Shown here piece by piece: positions 8,310 through 10,219 of a stretch of 10,219 nucleotides of DNA; the first letter of the stretch is position 1, and each line of letters opens with the position of its first letter. The translations under genes and the position numbers were made by a program. The stretch comes from Bacteroidota bacterium (lineage in GTDB: Bacteria > Bacteroidota > Bacteroidia > Chitinophagales > Chitinophagaceae). The DNA lies in NCBI GenBank assembly GCA_028877045.1, contig JAGWPQ010000053.1, positions 1 to 10,219 of the forward strand, given 5' to 3'. The notes below the pieces were generated by a model, which saw only the letters and a program-made list of their open reading frames with translations, did no database searches and was not told where the DNA came from.

Positions 8310-9395
8310 CTAAGCAAAAGGAAATTTTACAATCTTAGCTTTTACCAAACTATTTCTTATCTCAACAAAAATTTCACTGCCTAATGATGCATGTTCTGTT
8401 GCCACATAACCCAATCCCACAGCCTTGTTCAGCGATGGTGCCTGCGTGCCGCTGGTAACTTTACCGATTAAATTTCCTGCTGCATCTTTAATTAAATAAT
8501 CGTGGCGTGGAATACCTCGATCGATCATTTCAAAACCAACTAATTTTGTTTTTACACCTTCGGCTTTTAGTTTTTCTAAAATATTTTTCGCAGTAAATTC
8601 TTTTGTGAATTTAGTGATCCATCCCAAGCCTGCTTCCAATGGCGATGTGCTGTCATTAATATCATTTCCATATAAACAGAATCCCATTTCCAAACGCAAA
8701 GTATCTCTTGCACCAAGGCCAATTGGTTTTAATCCTTGTGGTACACCAATTTCAAAAATGGCATTCCATATTTTTTCGGCATCACCATCTTTATCTTCAA
8801 AATAAATTTCAACACCGCCTGCACCTGTGTAACCTGTTGCACTGATCAATACATTATCAACTCCTGCAAATTTTCCTTTTGCAAAAGTGTAATACTTCAT
8901 GTTTAAAATATCTATGTCGGTTAAGGGCTGTAAGATCTTTGTCGCATTGGGTCCCTGAATTGCCAATAAACAGGTTTTATCGCTGATGTTGTGCATCTCC
9001 ACATTCCTGGAATTGAATGAAGAGATCCAGTTCCAGTCTTTTTCAATATTACTTGCATTCACCACCAGCATGTACACTTTATTTTCTTCGATGCAATACA
9101 CCAACAGATCATCAACAATTCCGCCATCATTATTTGGCAAACAACTGTATTGCGCTTTGCCTGCAGTTAATTTAGATGCATCGTTGCTGGTAACACGTTG
9201 AATAAGGTCTAATGCATTTTCTCCTTTCAAAATAAATTCGCCCATGTGACTAACATCAAAAATGCCGGCATTATTTCTAACGGTTGCATGCTCGTCGTTA
9301 ATGCCGCTGTAACTGATGGGCATATTATAACCTGCAAACTCGGCCATCTTGGCGCCTAATGCAATATGTTTTTCTGTAAATGCTGTATTTTTCAT
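8310..9395 (-). CDS. gcvT: Glycine cleavage system T-protein (aminomethyltransferase)
   Basis: GcvT takes the aminomethyl group carried on lipoylated GcvH and, with tetrahydrofolate, releases ammonia and forms 5,10-methylene-tetrahydrofolate. Visible features are the start MKNTAFTEKHIALGAKMAEFAGY, shown here as two parts (1-12 and 13-23), typical of the family. FDVSHMGEF is at 46-54, the catalytic aspartate region GGIVDDLLVY at 91-100, and the folate-contact segment VVNASN at 111-116. GYTGAGGVEIYF is at 188-199 (usually GYTGEDGFEI), GLGARDTLRLEMG at 226-238, and the C-terminal domain GIPRHDY to VTSGTQAPSL at 294-322. The 361 residues are full length. GcvP, GcvH and lipoamide dehydrogenase genes are not in this window. 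A probable promoter lies just upstream. Confidence 0.96.
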   Translation of the reverse strand: MKNTAFTEKHIALGAKMAEFAGYNMPISYSGINDEHATVRNNAGIFDVSHMGEFILKGENALDLIQRVTSNDASKLTAGKAQYSCLPNNDGGIVDDLLVYCIEENKVYMLVVNASNIEKDWNWISSFNSRNVEMHNISDKTCLLAIQGPNATKILQPLTDIDILNMKYYTFAKGKFAGVDNVLISATGYTGAGGVEIYFEDKDGDAEKIWNAIFEIGVPQGLKPIGLGARDTLRLEMGFCLYGNDINDSTSPLEAGLGWITKFTKEFTAKNILEKLKAEGVKTKLVGFEMIDRGIPRHDYLIKDAAGNLIGKVTSGTQAPSLNKAVGLGYVATEHASLGSEIFVEIRNSLVKAKIVKFPFA

Positions 9396-9418
9396 TGTCG
9401 ATGTTTATTTGAGTGGCG

Positions 9419-9426
9419 CAAAAATA
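9419..9426 (-). promoter_or_regulatory. Candidate -7 promoter element for gcvT
   Basis: On the minus strand the sequence reads TATTTTTG, an exact match to the Bacteroidota -7 consensus TAnnTTTG, 23 bases before the gcvT ATG. No clear -33 TTG was seen at the right distance, only TTCG about 16 bases upstream. The strong terminator immediately upstream implies gcvT needs its own promoter here, which supports the call. Confidence 0.45.
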
Positions 9427-9451
9427 AGCATTACACCATGGCCGAAAAAAT

Positions 9452-9483
9452 AAAAGCAGTAAGTTATTACACTTACTGCTTTT
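9452..9483 (-). terminator. Strong hairpin terminator between the NTF2-like gene and gcvT
   Basis: Perfect 13-base arms (AAAAGCAGTAAGT at 9452-9464 and ACTTACTGCTTTT at 9471-9483) enclose a 6-base loop. On the minus strand the stem's closing Ts continue into a T-rich tract (TTTTATTTTTTC), as expected for intrinsic termination of the gene ending at 9517, 33 bases upstream. On the plus strand TTTTCTT also follows, so it could work in both directions, but no plus-strand gene ends nearby. Confidence 0.85.
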
Positions 9484-9516
9484 TCTTAAACCAACTTAGC
9501 AACAAAGAAAAAATAT

Positions 9517-9996
9517 TTAATGAAGACTGATCACTCTCGTGATCTCCCATTTCCCGTTTTTATTATGCCAGATAATGATAAACTTGCTGCCTTCTTTTGG
9601 TTGATTACTTTCAGGTTCCTGATTATTATGAAACCTGTGCAATCCCATTTCTATTGCACCAAAACCATTTATCGGGTACACTTCAATACTTCCTTTAATT
9701 AATTCTCTTGTAACTTTTCCGCAGATATTTTTCTTAATTGCATCAAGAATATCTTTTTTGGAAGTAGATAAACCACCCTTGTCGTGATAAAATTCTATGC
9801 TGTCGGCGTATAACGATTCCTGCGTCTGCATATCGCAGTTATTATAGGCATTAAAATAAATGCTGTCCATCCCAACTATCTCATCATATAATTTCTTTTG
9901 CGCAGTTGCAGTTTGCTTTTGTGCGTGTAATTCTGCACTTGCAAAGAGTGCAAGTAATAAAAAAATAACCGGCTTCATCAGTATATTAAATTTCAT
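9517..9996 (-). CDS. Secreted NTF2-like (DUF4440-type) protein
   Basis: With the start chosen here the protein has 159 residues. It begins MKFNILMKP and carries a signal peptide with a hydrophobic core (VIFLLLALFASA), probably cut near LHAQ. The mature part has the small NTF2-like cone fold pattern: a first helix with YDEIVGMDSIYFNAYNNCD, then LYADSIEFYHDKGG, and a final strand GKWEITRVISLH, which resembles the end of DUF4440 proteins. An ATG 24 bases further upstream (10020) would overlap the previous gene; the ATG at 9996 lies just after the upstream stop and gives a better signal peptide, so it was preferred. A third ATG at 9975 is also possible. Proteins of this type range from small enzymes to ligand-binding domains; no active-site assignment is possible. 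It is probably co-transcribed with the partial gene upstream. Confidence 0.82.
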   Translation of the reverse strand: MKFNILMKPVIFLLLALFASAELHAQKQTATAQKKLYDEIVGMDSIYFNAYNNCDMQTQESLYADSIEFYHDKGGLSTSKKDILDAIKKNICGKVTRELIKGSIEVYPINGFGAIEMGLHRFHNNQEPESNQPKEGSKFIIIWHNKNGKWEITRVISLH

Positions 9997-10006
9997 GTAA
10001 TTCTTT

Positions 10007-10219
10007 TTATTGTAAAACATCCTTCAGCTCATTGCAAATGCGTTTTACTTTTTTATAAGCAGCTTCTGTGTTTTCTCTTTTATCCAATTTGATTTTAATT
10101 CTGCCGGGAGATGATTTTATATAAAGTTTAGCGTCGTTGTGTAAAACAACGGTAGTGCCATTGTAATTGTCTTCTGAAAAATCAATTCCGTTTTCTTTTA
10201 AATACTCCTGAACATTTTC
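10007..10219 (-). CDS. C-terminal part of an unidentified protein
   Basis: An open frame enters from the right edge and runs 70 residues to a TAA stop. The visible part starts ENVQEYLKENGI and ends NELKDVLQ. It shows a beta-rich middle (GTTVVLHNDAKLYIK, RIKIKLD) and a lysine-rich C-terminal helix (TEAAYKKVKRICNELKDVL). No membrane segment or known motif was recognised. The stop lies 10 bases before the preferred start of the NTF2-like gene, so both probably share a transcript that ends at the hairpin at 9452-9483. Confidence 0.75.
   Translation of the reverse strand, partial: ENVQEYLKENGIDFSEDNYNGTTVVLHNDAKLYIKSSPGRIKIKLDKRENTEAAYKKVKRICNELKDVLQ

Overview
The window looks like chromosomal DNA of a Bacteroidota bacterium, most likely of the Chitinophagaceae or a near relative. 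It is AT-rich. The arginine genes are of the Bacteroidota type, with an N-acyl-ornithine carbamoyltransferase instead of an ordinary OTCase and an M20 deacylase instead of ArgJ. One intergenic region carries a TAnnTTTG promoter element typical of the phylum. The short repeats scattered through the window also resemble ones I recall from this group. No phage, transposase, CRISPR array, tRNA or rRNA was seen.

Positions 2-6839, plus strand, hold a tightly packed arginine biosynthesis operon: the tail of a probable argG, a small cupin gene, argC, argD, argF', argB, an argE-type deacylase and argH. Most joins are overlaps or gaps of 1 to 12 bases; the exception is a 78-base gap between argD and argF'. 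Together the products phosphorylate and reduce an N-acylated glutamate, transaminate it to N-acyl-ornithine, carbamoylate that to N-acyl-citrulline, remove the acyl group, and convert citrulline to arginine through argininosuccinate. The acyl group is probably succinyl, because the residue of ArgF' that decides between acetyl and succinyl substrates is Val90, not Glu.

Positions 6840-6981 are a convergent intergenic region with a dispersed repeat and a weak hairpin. Positions 6982-9395, minus strand, hold gcvT (glycine cleavage T-protein), a small two-helix membrane protein and a probable outer-membrane beta-barrel protein, in that transcription order and closely spaced. Positions 9396-9516 hold a probable gcvT promoter and a strong hairpin terminator. 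Positions 9517-10219, minus strand, hold a secreted NTF2-like (DUF4440-type) protein and the 3' part of an unidentified gene.

The main unexpected signal is short repetitive DNA inside the arginine operon. Seven-base tandem repeats of one family (A-Y-T-C-A-A-R) lie in frame within both argF' and argH. A GC-rich imperfect palindrome encodes the C-terminus of ArgD. A 22-base sequence occurs after argD and again, inverted, after argH, with 21 of 22 matches. No new multi-gene system was found; the rest is conserved metabolism.
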